NCBI RefSeq assembly: GCF_023035815.1
Contig: NZ_CP073159.1
Location: 744,001 to 808,000 of the forward strand
Length of the DNA: 64,000 nucleotides
DNA from: Borrelia parkeri
GTDB taxonomy: Bacteria; Spirochaetota; Spirochaetia; Borreliales; Borreliaceae
Direction: 5' to 3'
Below are positions 7,665 through 17,657 of the stretch, in pieces. The notes under the pieces are model-generated. The model had not been told where the DNA came from. It searched no databases and saw only the letters and a list, made by a program, of their open reading frames with translations. Positions within the stretch are counted from its first letter, which is position 1. Every line of letters starts with the position of its first letter. The position numbers and the translations under genes were made by a program.

Positions 7665-9440
7665 ATGGAGTATGCTAAGGTTATAGATTTAATTAAACAG
7701 AGAGTAGATATTGTAGCTTTAATAAGTGAGCGTGTTAGATTAGTTAAATCAGGATCATCTTATAAGGGGCTTTGTCCTTTTCATGCTGAAAGGACCCCTT
7801 CTTTTTCTATCACCCCTGCTCAGGGACTTTTTTATTGTTTTGGATGTAGGAAGGGCGGAGATGCCATCAAATTTTTGATGGATATTGAAAAACTTGATTA
7901 TCATGGTGCTGTTAAGTCTTTGTGCAGTAGGATAGGTATTGTATATAATGATATTAAGAAAAACACTGTAGTTAAGAATAAGACTCAGGATAAATCAATA
8001 ATTTCAAAAATATATGATTTAAATGCTAAGTTGATTAAGACTTTTGAATTTTTTTTAAATAATAATCAAAAAGTTTTAAATTATATTTTGCAAACGAGAG
8101 GGATATCTAAAGAGGTTATTGATTTATTTAATATTGGTTATTTGCGATTCGATATTCCAGGTAAGTTTAATTTTTATAATTTTTTGGTTTCAAAAGGATA
8201 TTCTGATGAAATTTTGAGTAAAAGTGGTTTATTCCCAAAAAGGAAGGGAATATTTTCAATTTTATCTGGAAGATTGATTTTTCCAATCAGAGATTTTAAA
8301 GGAAATGTAGTAGGATTTGGAGGTAGATATTTAGGTAGAAATAATAGGCCTAAATATATTAATTTAAGTGAAACAGAGGTTTTTAAAAAGAAAGAATTGC
8401 TTTATGGATTTTATGAAGGCTTTTCTGTAATTAAGGAAAGTAAATCTGTAATCTTAACAGAAGGGTATATAGATGTTCTCTCCTTTTTTACAGCGGGTGT
8501 AAAAATTGCAGTTTCTACACTTGGTACTTCTTTTTCAAGAGAGCATTTTGCTTTAATTAAGAGATATGCAAATAAAATAATCATGTGTTTTGATGATGAT
8601 ACTGCTGGGCTTTTAGCTACATTTAAGGCTTATCAGATTTGTTTACCGTTTGATATTGATGTAAGTGTAATTAGGATGAAGTGTGGAGTTGATCCTGCAG
8701 ATGTTTTAAAGAATAAAGGTGCTTTTGCTTTAAAGGATATGATTAACGATAGCTGTGATGCTTTTGAGTATCTTTTGGAGAAATATTCAGGTAAATATGA
8801 TTTAAGTAAAACAACAGATTTAAATAGTATGATTGGTATGTTTATAACTTTGATAAGTTTGTCAAGTACTAATACGCAAAGGGATTTTCTTTTAAAAAAG
8901 CTTGAGGGTAAGGTGGGTATTAAGTTAGAAACCTTAAGAGAAGATTATTATAGTATGAGAGAGAGGAGTGCAATTGCGAGTTATAAGAGGAATGCATATT
9001 CTTATGAGATAAATACCTATGAGAGATATTTATTAGTTGCCTTATTGAAAGACTTTAATTATTTTACTATAATAAGGCGTAATATTAGTGATAGTGACTT
9101 GTATGATGTTGATGTAAAAAAAATTTTTATGTGCTTTGAATACCTATTTGAGAATAATGAAAGTTTTTCATTACTTAATTTAAAAGAATTGTTAAAAGAT
9201 AATAAGTATAGCGTTAGTGAAGTTTTTTTTGAGAATATGCTACGAGTAGAGTTTGAAGTGGATGATGAGATGGTTAAACAAATTTTGTTTGCAATTAAAA
9301 AAAGGAAAGTGGAGAATCGAATTTTAGTATTTAAAGATATGAGCAAGGATAATGTTTCAATAGATGCTAAGGTCCAAATAAGGGAATTGATGTTTTTAAA
9401 TATGCAGAGAGAAAACTTGAGGATATATTTGAATGAATAG
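7665..9440 (+). CDS. dnaG: DNA primase
   Basis: DnaG makes RNA primers at the replication fork. The N-terminal CHC2 zinc ribbon is complete: C37, H40, C58 and C61, in '[13 protein letters not shown]' and '[10 protein letters not shown]'. The TOPRIM catalytic domain shows '[13 protein letters not shown]' and the metal-binding 'MCFDDDTAG'. The C-terminal helicase-binding part (after about residue 440) is divergent. 591 residues is normal length. A GGA lies just before the ATG, and the last 8 bases overlap rpoD, giving the classical dnaG-rpoD pair without rpsU. Confidence 0.96.
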   Translation: MEYAKVIDLIKQRVDIVALISERVRLVKSGSSYKGLCPFHAERTPSFSITPAQGLFYCFGCRKGGDAIKFLMDIEKLDYHGAVKSLCSRIGIVYNDIKKNTVVKNKTQDKSIISKIYDLNAKLIKTFEFFLNNNQKVLNYILQTRGISKEVIDLFNIGYLRFDIPGKFNFYNFLVSKGYSDEILSKSGLFPKRKGIFSILSGRLIFPIRDFKGNVVGFGGRYLGRNNRPKYINLSETEVFKKKELLYGFYEGFSVIKESKSVILTEGYIDVLSFFTAGVKIAVSTLGTSFSREHFALIKRYANKIIMCFDDDTAGLLATFKAYQICLPFDIDVSVIRMKCGVDPADVLKNKGAFALKDMINDSCDAFEYLLEKYSGKYDLSKTTDLNSMIGMFITLISLSSTNTQRDFLLKKLEGKVGIKLETLREDYYSMRERSAIASYKRNAYSYEINTYERYLLVALLKDFNYFTIIRRNISDSDLYDVDVKKIFMCFEYLFENNESFSLLNLKELLKDNKYSVSEVFFENMLRVEFEVDDEMVKQILFAIKKRKVENRILVFKDMSKDNVSIDAKVQIRELMFLNMQRENLRIYLNE

Positions 9441-11325
9441 TGTAGAAAATAAAGACTTGCAGGTTTTTAAGAAGAAGAATTCAAAAATAATAAAGGCCAT
9501 CTTAGGTCATTTGGGAGACAAAAAGACAATTACTTTTGAGGATTTAGCTACTTTTTTATCAGGGGATATGTTGGAACCTGACAATATTGATTATATTTAT
9601 GGAGTCCTTGAGAATGAGGGGATAAGCTTAGTTAATGAAAAGATGGAGTCAGATATTTGTGATATTGATGAATTTGATGAAGCAGATAAACTTGATAGTC
9701 AGTGTATGATGTTAGACGATTCTATTCAGAGTGATGATGAAATTGATGATAAATTGGATGAATTTGATGATGAGGTTTTAGACAAAGAAGATTTTAGTTC
9801 AGGATATATTAAGAGTGGTTTATTAAAAGATAGTAATTCTGAAGATCCTATAAGGCTTTACTTAAAGGAAATAGGAAAAGAATTTTTGTTAACTGGGAAT
9901 CAAGAGGTTGAGCTTGCAAAACAGATGGATTCTGGTGAGAGCATAATTGAGAATATTCTTAAAAATGAAGGACTGGTCATAGAGAATTATTATAATTTAG
10001 TTAATGCTATTTATTCAAGAGTAGATAAAGAAGAGTTTTTTAAGAAAGAAAAGGAAAGAGAAAAAGATAATAATTTCGATTATTATAACAAAAAAAAAAG
10101 GATCACTTCTTTTTATAAAGCTTCATTAAAACCATTTCAGGATCGTTTAATAAAATATATTGAAAGAAAACATAGCTTATATGAGCTTGGGGAAGATATT
10201 TTTGAAGAGAGTATTACTAGTGAGAGACTTCATATAAAAGAAATGCTTAAGTCGGTGCCTTTATATCAAGAAGAGTTGCGTATTTTTTCAGATGATTACA
10301 TTGATTCTGCTAGCAAAATAAAGGATTTAAAGAGGCAACAAAAGTCCATATTGGATAGATTGAAGATAGATAAGGTACGCAATTTGAGAATTTTGGGAAG
10401 AGACTTAGCTATTCCTGAGAGAAGGGAGAGGATAGAAAAATCTTTAAATATTCGAGAAGATTTAATTAAAGAGCAAATTACAGAAGCTCAACTTGCTCAA
10501 AAAGAGCTTGAGAGAATTGAGATGTATTATGAATATCCAATGGATAAGATAATAAGCATGTCAGAGGAAATCCTTAAGGGCAAGCAGATGATGCAGCATG
10601 CAAAAGATCAGTTAATTAAGGCTAACTTAAGACTTGTGGTAAGTATTGCTAAAAAGTATGCTAATAGAGGGTTACATTTCTTTGATCTTGTTCAAGAGGG
10701 CAATATTGGTTTAATTAAGGCGGTTGAAAAATTTGAGTATAAGCGAGGCTTTAAGTTTTCTACTTATGCTACATGGTGGATTCGTCAAGCAATAACAAGA
10801 TCAATCTCAGATCAGGCGCGTACCATTCGTGTTCCTGTTCATATGATTGAGCAGATAAATAGGTTGAATAGAGAAACAAGATATTTGGTTCAAGTGTTAG
10901 GTAAAGATCCAACAGATGAAGAGTTATCAGCTAGACTTGGGTGGGATCTTAAAAAAGTAAAGACTGTAAAAAATGTTTCAAGAGAGCCCGTTTCACTTGA
11001 GACACCAATTGGAGAAGAAGAAGATTCTGTTCTTAGTGATTTTATTGAAGATAAGGCTATAAAAAATCCAGCAAAACACACGTCTTTTGTGGTATTGCAA
11101 GATCAAATAAGAGCTGTTCTTGGAACTCTTCCAGAAAGAGAGCAGGAAGTTGTTAAGATGAGATTTGGTCTTGAAGATGGATATTCTTTAACTCTGGAAG
11201 AAGTTGGACTGCATTTTAATGTTACAAGAGAGAGAATTAGACAGATTGAGTCTAAGGCTTTAAGGCGACTTAAAAATCCTAAGAAAACCCAAAAACTTAA
11301 AGATTATTTAGAAGATTTAAATTGA
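9433..11325 (+). CDS. rpoD: RNA polymerase primary sigma factor (sigma-70)
   Basis: The housekeeping sigma factor, 630 residues. Region 1.1 is followed by a strongly acidic linker (about residues 70-125), then region 1.2 ('[12 protein letters not shown]') and a Lys/Glu-rich non-conserved insert. Region 2 contains '[20 protein letters not shown]' and '[17 protein letters not shown]', region 3 '[14 protein letters not shown]', and region 4.2 the helix-turn-helix '[18 protein letters not shown]'. It begins at ATG 9433, overlapping dnaG by 8 bases, which implies translational coupling. Confidence 0.97.
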   Translation: MNSVENKDLQVFKKKNSKIIKAILGHLGDKKTITFEDLATFLSGDMLEPDNIDYIYGVLENEGISLVNEKMESDICDIDEFDEADKLDSQCMMLDDSIQSDDEIDDKLDEFDDEVLDKEDFSSGYIKSGLLKDSNSEDPIRLYLKEIGKEFLLTGNQEVELAKQMDSGESIIENILKNEGLVIENYYNLVNAIYSRVDKEEFFKKEKEREKDNNFDYYNKKKRITSFYKASLKPFQDRLIKYIERKHSLYELGEDIFEESITSERLHIKEMLKSVPLYQEELRIFSDDYIDSASKIKDLKRQQKSILDRLKIDKVRNLRILGRDLAIPERRERIEKSLNIREDLIKEQITEAQLAQKELERIEMYYEYPMDKIISMSEEILKGKQMMQHAKDQLIKANLRLVVSIAKKYANRGLHFFDLVQEGNIGLIKAVEKFEYKRGFKFSTYATWWIRQAITRSISDQARTIRVPVHMIEQINRLNRETRYLVQVLGKDPTDEELSARLGWDLKKVKTVKNVSREPVSLETPIGEEEDSVLSDFIEDKAIKNPAKHTSFVVLQDQIRAVLGTLPEREQEVVKMRFGLEDGYSLTLEEVGLHFNVTRERIRQIESKALRRLKNPKKTQKLKDYLEDLN

Positions 11326-11337
11326 ATAGGAGGCTTT

Positions 11338-12096
11338 ATGGAAAGTAATATTGATGTATTAAAGAATCTTGAAGGCATATATAAAGCTAAGTTTGAGCTT
11401 GAGGAAAGGCAAAAAAATATTCCTAAATATTTGCAAACCAAGAAGGCTCAAATTGATGGACTTATTGAAGCTCTTGCTGAATTACAGTTCAAATTTAAAG
11501 AATATCAAAAAGAAGATTCATCTTTGAAATTAGATATTCAAGATATTAATGTAAGAAAGGGCAAGGCAGAAGAGAAAATTGATAGCATTAAAACTCAGAG
11601 GGAATATGAGGCTCTTGAGAAAGAATTGCAGACTATTATAGATGATGAAGTTGCTATTAGAAAAAAAATGACACATATTACTGGACTTAAGACAAAAGTA
11701 GATAGGGAAATAGCAGATGTTAAGACTAAGCTTGAAGTTGAGCAGGATATGTATGCTACTGAGAGTAATGATCTTGAAAATGAGCTTTTAGAGATTATAA
11801 AAAAGCTTGATTCTATAAAAGGTGAAGAGGAAAGGTATGCTTTTCGAATGGATGAGGACTTTTTGTTTAAATTTCAAAGAATTATTAGAAATAAATCCAA
11901 TGGAGTTGTGCCTTTGATTGAAAATGTTTGTAAAGGTTGTCATATGATACTTCCTGTTGAGTTTGCAAATAAGGTGAGGCGTGAACCTGATGATGTTAAA
12001 TTTTGTCCTTATTGTAGTAGAATACTCTATTATCAAGATAAATTTGAAGTTGGTTTAGAGATGGTTCCTGGTGGTTTAGCAGATCTTATAGAATAA
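11338..12096 (+). CDS. Coiled-coil protein with C4 zinc ribbon
   Basis: A 252-residue protein preceded by AGGAGG. Residues 10-175 are rich in Glu/Lys/Leu heptads and should form a long coiled coil. The C-terminal part has two cysteine pairs ('CKGCHMILP' and 'FCPYCSRILYY') forming a zinc ribbon. This is the layout of the bacterial coiled-coil/C4-zinc-ribbon family (CT398/HP0958 type), members of which stabilise RpoN and assist flagellar gene expression in Helicobacter. Whether it does so here is unknown. It follows rpoD by 12 bases and precedes rnpB. Confidence 0.8.
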   Translation: MESNIDVLKNLEGIYKAKFELEERQKNIPKYLQTKKAQIDGLIEALAELQFKFKEYQKEDSSLKLDIQDINVRKGKAEEKIDSIKTQREYEALEKELQTIIDDEVAIRKKMTHITGLKTKVDREIADVKTKLEVEQDMYATESNDLENELLEIIKKLDSIKGEEERYAFRMDEDFLFKFQRIIRNKSNGVVPLIENVCKGCHMILPVEFANKVRREPDDVKFCPYCSRILYYQDKFEVGLEMVPGGLADLIE

Positions 12097-12124
12097 GGTT
12101 TTTAATTTTGTATTTTATTTTAAT

Positions 12125-12471
12125 AAGTTGATATCCAGTCATCGCTTAATATGCTATGTTGAAGTATGTTAAGAGGAAAGTCCGAGCTCCCATAAGAGCA
12201 TGATGCTAGGTAATGCCTAGGAGTTTGAAACTTAAGAAAGTGTCACAGAAAATTACCGCCTTAGGGTAAGGGTGAAAAGGTGAGGTAAGAGCTCACCGCT
12301 TATTTAGTGATAAATAAGGTCAAGATAAACCTCATTAGGAGCAAAATCAAGTAAGCAAGCTTCCTTAGCTCTTGAGGGTATGCTTGTGGGTAGATTGCAT
12401 GATTTTTCCAGTGATGGAAAAGCAAGATAGATGATGACATAATACAGAACTCGGCTTATGGATGTCAACTT
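12125..12471 (+). ncRNA. rnpB: RNase P RNA (type A)
   Basis: The catalytic RNA of RNase P, which makes the mature 5' ends of tRNAs. Universally conserved elements are present: 'GAGGAAAGTCCGAGCTC' near 12172, 'ACAGAAAATTACCGCC' near 12245, 'GGTGAGGTAAGAGCTCACCG' near 12280, and the 3' 'ACAGAACTCGGCTTA' near 12444. The ends were set by the P1 helix: AAGTTGATATCCA at 12125-12137 pairs with TGGATGTCAACTT at 12459-12471 (one G-U). The length is about 347 bases. It fills the gap between the zinc-ribbon gene and the TPR gene. Confidence 0.95.
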
Positions 12472-12493
12472 CTATTTTTTGTAGAGAGTTTTT

Positions 12494-13459
12494 ATGGGAA
12501 TCAATTATCTAAAATGTACTTTTTATTTGATTATAAGTTTATCACTTTTATTCTTTATTTTTTATGTTTTATCTTATTTTAAGACTTTTTCCAATTCTTA
12601 TTTAAAGGCAGGTCCTACTGAGGTAAATTTACTTGTTCTTTGGGATAATAGAGAATATAAAGAAATAATAGATTATGCTGAAAATGGTCTTAAAGAAAAT
12701 AAATTTGATTTTAATCTAAATTTGCTTCTTGGGTTTTCATATTTTTATTATTCATTAATGTTGAATGATAGTTACTTAAAAAATCAATTTTTAGACAATG
12801 CAATAGAAAGATTACGGTTTTTAATGTCAATTAATGATGATGTCCCTATGAGTTCGCTTTATTATATTTTGGGTAAAGCTTATTCTCATAAGGGTGAGTA
12901 TTATAGTGATCTTTCTGTTAAGTATTTAAGTAAAGCTTTATATTCAAGTAGTTTTGACTTTATGAGTGTAAAGGAGGATATTTTTGAATATCTGGGATAT
13001 TCTTATCAGATTTTAAAAGACTATAATTCTAGCTTAAAGTTTTTTGAAAAAGCTTATAAAGAGAATAAATCTGATCTTGTGCTTTGGAGTTTGGCATATG
13101 TGAATTATAAGACAGGCAATATTGATAAGAGTATCGAATATATAAATAAATTTTTACAGGAAGAGAATGAATCATTCAAAAATGAAAAAAGTGATGATAA
13201 TTTAATGCAAAAGGTATATCTATTGTATGGAGATATTTATTTGGAGAGAGAGGCCTATGAGGATGCTTTAAATTGCTATGATAAAGTCTTGAAAATTAAT
13301 AGTTTAAATCCTAATGTTTATGTTAAAATAGGAGACATATATAGAAAAAGAGATAAAGATTATCCTAAGGCTAGAAAATATTGGAGAGAAGCGTTAAGCA
13401 TTAATCCTTATTTAGAAGAAGCAAGGGAGAGACTTAAAATTAGCTTAGAGGATTTTTAG
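12494..13459 (+). CDS. Membrane-anchored TPR protein
   Basis: A 321-residue protein with one N-terminal membrane segment (residues 8-30) and a probably periplasmic remainder built of tetratricopeptide repeats. The clearest repeats are the segments with 'YLGYSYQILKDYNSSLKFFEKAY', 'YGDIYLEREAYEDALNCYDK' and 'YVKIGDIYRKRDKDYPKARKYW' (each quoted only in part of the repeat). It lies immediately upstream of mreB (12-base gap), so a scaffolding role in the elongation complex is a reasonable but unproven inference. ATG 12494 follows GAGAG. Confidence 0.8.
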   Translation: MGINYLKCTFYLIISLSLLFFIFYVLSYFKTFSNSYLKAGPTEVNLLVLWDNREYKEIIDYAENGLKENKFDFNLNLLLGFSYFYYSLMLNDSYLKNQFLDNAIERLRFLMSINDDVPMSSLYYILGKAYSHKGEYYSDLSVKYLSKALYSSSFDFMSVKEDIFEYLGYSYQILKDYNSSLKFFEKAYKENKSDLVLWSLAYVNYKTGNIDKSIEYINKFLQEENESFKNEKSDDNLMQKVYLLYGDIYLEREAYEDALNCYDKVLKINSLNPNVYVKIGDIYRKRDKDYPKARKYWREALSINPYLEEARERLKISLEDF

Positions 13460-13471
13460 GGGGAGCTTGAT

Positions 13472-14521
13472 TTGAATTTTTTTAAATCTTTTTTGATAGA
13501 TATTGGTATTGATCTTGGTACATGCAACACTTTAGTTTACATTAAAGATTATGGTGTGGTGATGAGTGAGCCTTCGGTAGTTGCTATTGACGTTAATAAG
13601 AATAATAGGGTTGTAGCTGTTGGGCGCAATGCAAAGAAGATGCTTTGGAAAACACCAGAAAATATTAAGGCCGTAAGACCTCTTCGTGATGGTGTTATTG
13701 CTGACATTGAAAATACAGAGAAAATGATTAAATACTTTATAAGCCAAATTTTTTCTCGGAAAAAATTGTTTTTTAAACCTAGAATGGTAATAGGAGTACC
13801 AACTTGTATTACAGAAGTTGAGAGAAGAGCTGTAAAAGAGAGTGCAATGAATGCTGGTGCTCGTGAAGTTAAGGTTATTGAAGAATCTCTTGCAGCTGCT
13901 ATTGGCTCTGATATTCCCATTTTTGAACCAACAGGTCATATGGTGTGTGATATTGGAGGGGGAACTACTGAAATATCGGTGATTTCTCTTGGTGGTATGG
14001 TTGTAAGTAGAGCTATTAGAACGGGTGGGGATGAGTTTGATGAGAGTATCATCAAGTATATGAGAAATTCTCATAACATTATTATTGGGCAACAAACAGC
14101 AGAAAAATTGAAAATTAAGATAGGTAATGTTTATCCAGATACTCATAATTTGAAGGTAGAGACAATAGATATTAAAGGAACAGATGCTGTTACGGGTCTT
14201 CCTAGAAAGCAAATTATTGATTCTATGGAAGTCCGAGAGTCTTTGCAAGAGCCTATAGGTATTGTTGTTGATGAGGTTAAAAGAACGCTTGGAGCAACTC
14301 CCCCAGAGCTTGCAACAGATATTGTTGAGCGTGGAATCATATTGACGGGAGGTGGAGCTCTTCTTAAAGGACTCAGTAGGCTTTTATCAAAAGAGACGGG
14401 AGTTCCAGTGTATGTTGCAGATAATCCCCTCTTATCTGTAGCTGTTGGAGCTGGTTTATTTTATGATTATGCTAATAGAATAGATATTAGTAAAAATATA
14501 TATAGTTTTATCAATGAATAG
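13472..14521 (+). CDS. mreB: Rod shape-determining protein MreB
   Basis: The bacterial actin homologue that guides lateral wall synthesis. The 349-residue length is typical. The phosphate-1 loop '[12 protein letters not shown]' (residues 12-23), the phosphate-2 segment '[18 protein letters not shown]' and the adenosine motif '[16 protein letters not shown]' are intact. The start is TTG 13472, supported by AGGGGGAG at 13458-13465. mreC starts 2 bases after the stop, making mreBCD-pbp2-rodA a tight operon. In a spirochaete with periplasmic flagella MreB probably directs zonal elongation of the cell cylinder. Confidence 0.96.
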   Translation: MNFFKSFLIDIGIDLGTCNTLVYIKDYGVVMSEPSVVAIDVNKNNRVVAVGRNAKKMLWKTPENIKAVRPLRDGVIADIENTEKMIKYFISQIFSRKKLFFKPRMVIGVPTCITEVERRAVKESAMNAGAREVKVIEESLAAAIGSDIPIFEPTGHMVCDIGGGTTEISVISLGGMVVSRAIRTGGDEFDESIIKYMRNSHNIIIGQQTAEKLKIKIGNVYPDTHNLKVETIDIKGTDAVTGLPRKQIIDSMEVRESLQEPIGIVVDEVKRTLGATPPELATDIVERGIILTGGGALLKGLSRLLSKETGVPVYVADNPLLSVAVGAGLFYDYANRIDISKNIYSFINE

Positions 14522-14523
14522 AT

Positions 14524-15369
14524 ATGAAGTTTCTTGTTAATTTCAAGAATTTTATTAAGGTACTTAGTGTATTAATATTTGCTATCATTCTTATGCTCTA
14601 TGATTCAAGTGCTTCTAAGATCAATAAAAGAGACGATTTTTTTATTTTTACTTTAAGTTCGTATATTCAACGCAATGTGCATGAGTTTTTTAATTTTATT
14701 TCTAGTATTTTTAAGGCGATAAATGAATATAAAGATTATGGTGAGACAATAGAAGCTTATAAGAAAAGAATACAGCAACTTGAGATAGTAATTCAGAATG
14801 TACAAGTGTTAAGACAGGAAAATGCCCGGCTTAAAGAACAGCTTGGATTTTATTCGGTACATTCTAATGATTTTATTTCAGCTGAAATAATTTACTTAAA
14901 CTATGCAAATGTCTCATCTTTAATGGCTATTAATAAAGGCTATAATGATGGTGTTCAAAAAGATATGATAGCTGTTGCTTATCAAGATGGGTTTAGTGGT
15001 CTTGTTGGCAAAGTTGTTAAGGTTTATGCGGATACTGCGAGAGTTTTACCTTTAACCAGTTATGAAAATTTTGTCTCTGCAAGAATTCAAAATAGCAAAT
15101 TCATTGGTCTAGTTGAGGGTAAGGGATATGGTGAAGTTCTTGAGATGAATTATGTTAATAAATTAGCCGAAAATACTTTAAAGATTGGAGACTCGGTTGT
15201 TACTGCTGGATTTAGTGATTATCCTAGTGGAATTTATATAGGAAAAGTTACTCATTTTGATGTTCTTGAATATAACTCTCTTTTAAGTATTAAAATAGAA
15301 CCTATCATAGTTTTAGATAAGTTAGAATATGTTTTTTTAATTAAGGGTAATCAGAGGATAGAAAAGTGA
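14524..15369 (+). CDS. mreC: Rod shape-determining protein MreC
   Basis: MreC is a periplasmic scaffold of the elongasome. The 281 residues contain an N-terminal membrane helix (10-28), a coiled coil (about 65-105, 'YKKRIQQLEIVIQNVQVLRQ') and a C-terminal beta domain with the MreC-typical 'GYNDGVQKDMIAVAYQDGFS' and 'VVTAGFSDYPSGIYIGKV' segments. It starts at ATG 14524, 2 bases after mreB, and overlaps mreD by 4 bases (GTGA). Confidence 0.95.
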   Translation: MKFLVNFKNFIKVLSVLIFAIILMLYDSSASKINKRDDFFIFTLSSYIQRNVHEFFNFISSIFKAINEYKDYGETIEAYKKRIQQLEIVIQNVQVLRQENARLKEQLGFYSVHSNDFISAEIIYLNYANVSSLMAINKGYNDGVQKDMIAVAYQDGFSGLVGKVVKVYADTARVLPLTSYENFVSARIQNSKFIGLVEGKGYGEVLEMNYVNKLAENTLKIGDSVVTAGFSDYPSGIYIGKVTHFDVLEYNSLLSIKIEPIIVLDKLEYVFLIKGNQRIEK

Positions 15370-15848
15370 TATCTTTTATACTCTATTATATTGTTAGTAT
15401 ATTTTTGGGACAAGTTTTTCAATATTATTGTGATATTAATTTTTCTTTTTCAATAGATATATTTTTAATTATTTTAATTTTTAATTCTCTAAACTTTGTT
15501 TTTAATATAGGTTTAATTTCAAGTATTTTACATGGTTTTATTATGGAATATTTCAATGGTTTGCCACTTGGCTTTTTTGTTTTTAGTTATGTTTTGATAT
15601 TTTATCTTCTTGAAAAAGTTAAGTTGATTGTTCCAAAGAGCATGTTTAGTATAACAATATTTTTTATTTTTTCAAAATTTGTTATTTGGTTTGTAGCAAT
15701 GACTTTTGCAGATTTTATTGATCTTAAAGGATTCAATTATTCGATATTTGATTTTAATATTGTTATAAATATAGTTTTTTTAAATTTTTTGTATCCAATT
15801 TTAAATTATTGTACGAGAAATATTTATACTATTAAAGAGGAATATTAA
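15366..15848 (+). CDS. mreD: Rod shape-determining protein MreD
   Basis: A 160-residue polytopic membrane protein with about five hydrophobic segments, almost without charge, as usual for MreD. Identification rests on position between mreC and pbp2, size and topology; the family is weakly conserved. The start is GTG 15366, overlapping the mreC stop (GTGA), so translation is likely coupled. Confidence 0.85.
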   Translation: MISFILYYIVSIFLGQVFQYYCDINFSFSIDIFLIILIFNSLNFVFNIGLISSILHGFIMEYFNGLPLGFFVFSYVLIFYLLEKVKLIVPKSMFSITIFFIFSKFVIWFVAMTFADFIDLKGFNYSIFDFNIVINIVFLNFLYPILNYCTRNIYTIKEEY

Positions 15849-15849
15849 A

Positions 15850-17652
15850 ATGAAAGTTATTTTGAAGGGCCGATATATGTTTGGCCTGTTGCTTTTATTT
15901 TTTGTTTTTTTTTCTTATCTTTTTACTTTATTTAAAATGCAGATTGGAAAACACTTGTTTTATGATAGAGAAGCAACAGTTCTTTTATCTAGAGTTGAAA
16001 AAATTAAGGCTTCACGGGGTGAAATTTTAGATTCAAACTTTAATGTTCTTGCAAATAATCTTACAGCATTTGTTTTAAAGATTAGTTTGGAACAATATTA
16101 TGGCATGTCTCTTGAGGATAGGGACGAGATGTTAGATTTTTTATCAAGTATTTTAGGTATTGAAAGAGAACTTATTCTCTCTAAAATTGAGGCTCCTAGA
16201 GGATATTTGAAGGATGTAGAAATAGTTGAACTTAGTCCAGAAATGTTGTTTAGAGTTGCTGAGAAGAGAATTTATTATCCTGCATTTTTATGGACATATT
16301 CTTTTAAAAGGAATTATTTGGTAGATGATTCTTTTTCTCATCCTATTGGGTATGTTGGTAGGATTAATCAAAGGGAACTTCGTTCTTTTTATAATGTTAA
16401 AGGGTATGATAATAATTCTACAATAGGAAAATTAGGCATTGAACACATTTATGATAGTTATATCAGAGGGAAGGAAGGTTTAATTAAATATAGGGTAGAT
16501 TCTAGAGAAAGAAAAATAGATAGTGGTTCTATTATAGAGCATATGACCCCTGGTAATAATATTGTTTTAAATATTAATAAGGATATTCAACTGCTTGCTA
16601 AGCACACTTTAGGTAAAAGGTATGGAACTGTGGTAGTGTTAAAACCCTCAACAGGTGGTGTTTTAGCACTGCATAATTATCCTTACTATTCCATGAATGA
16701 TGTTTATAATAAGCATTCTAAAGAAGATTATTCTTTTCTAAATAGGGCAATACAATCAGTTTATCCCCCTGCATCTGTTTTTAAATTGGTTTTGACCACA
16801 GCGTTATTAGAAGAAAAGGTCCTTGACAGGGCTAGAAAAATTTATTGTCCGGGATATTTTAGAGTAGGCAATAGAGTGTTTCATTGTTGGCAACGAGGTG
16901 GTCATGGTTATGTCGATTTGGAACATGCTGTTGCTCATTCATGTAATGTTTATTTTTATGTATTGGGACTTAAGTATCTTGGTGTTGAGAAAATTTTTAA
17001 GTATGCAAAAGAGTATGGATTTGGTGAAAAAACCGGGATTGATTTGCCAAATGAGGTTTCAGGACTTCTTCCAAGTTCTGAGTGGAAGGAAAAAATTTTT
17101 AATCAACCTTGGGTAGGTGGCGATACTGTCAATTTTTCAATAGGCCAAGGGTTTTTAAATGCTACCCCTATGCAGATTGCCAATATGATAGCTATGATTG
17201 CAAATGAAGGTGTTATTTATAAACCAAGAATTGTTAATAGGATTTTAAATGGTAGTACTAATGAAGTTATTATTGAAAATGTTCCTGAAGTCCTTAAGAA
17301 AACAGATATTATTAGTCGAAATACTTTTAAGTTTTTGAAAAAATATATGAGAAATGTTATAACTTATGGTACTGCTAGAAATTCAGTTCTTACAAAAGCT
17401 GTTGCGGTTTTAGGAAAGACTGGTACAGGTCAAACTGGTGTTACTGGACTTGAAAATAGTTCTTTTGTTGCTCTTGCTCCTTATAATGCTGCACCTAGTG
17501 AACAAGTTGTTATTTTTAGTTTGGTTGAAGGAAGAAGTAATACAGATAATATGTGGTCTGCTAAATCTGTAGATTTAATGATGCAAGGGATTTTTGCTAA
17601 TCAGAGTTATGAGGATATTCTTAAAGAGTATAGACCATGGTATATTAGGTAA
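15850..17652 (+). CDS. mrdA: Penicillin-binding protein 2 (elongation transpeptidase)
   Basis: A class B PBP, the monofunctional DD-transpeptidase that works with RodA in side-wall synthesis. The 600 residues include an N-terminal membrane anchor (8-30), a dimerisation domain beginning 'ASRGEILDSNFNVLANN' and the transpeptidase domain. The active-site motifs are SxxK at S309-K312 ('PASVFKL'), SxN at S364-N366 ('HSCNVY') and KTG at 523-525 ('LGKTGTGQTG'). It starts 1 base after the mreD stop and is followed by rodA after 5 bases. It is a target of beta-lactams. Confidence 0.96.
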   Translation: MKVILKGRYMFGLLLLFFVFFSYLFTLFKMQIGKHLFYDREATVLLSRVEKIKASRGEILDSNFNVLANNLTAFVLKISLEQYYGMSLEDRDEMLDFLSSILGIERELILSKIEAPRGYLKDVEIVELSPEMLFRVAEKRIYYPAFLWTYSFKRNYLVDDSFSHPIGYVGRINQRELRSFYNVKGYDNNSTIGKLGIEHIYDSYIRGKEGLIKYRVDSRERKIDSGSIIEHMTPGNNIVLNINKDIQLLAKHTLGKRYGTVVVLKPSTGGVLALHNYPYYSMNDVYNKHSKEDYSFLNRAIQSVYPPASVFKLVLTTALLEEKVLDRARKIYCPGYFRVGNRVFHCWQRGGHGYVDLEHAVAHSCNVYFYVLGLKYLGVEKIFKYAKEYGFGEKTGIDLPNEVSGLLPSSEWKEKIFNQPWVGGDTVNFSIGQGFLNATPMQIANMIAMIANEGVIYKPRIVNRILNGSTNEVIIENVPEVLKKTDIISRNTFKFLKKYMRNVITYGTARNSVLTKAVAVLGKTGTGQTGVTGLENSSFVALAPYNAAPSEQVVIFSLVEGRSNTDNMWSAKSVDLMMQGIFANQSYEDILKEYRPWYIR

Positions 17653-17657
17653 AGTAA

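Noticed and set aside
12125..12471. Protein-coding reading of the gap before the TPR gene
   Set aside because: The interval is fully explained by the conserved elements and P1 pairing of RNase P RNA.
13532..14248. A 238-codon open frame on the minus strand opposite mreB
   Set aside because: It is a shadow of the highly conserved mreB frame, has no ribosome binding site and an atypical composition.
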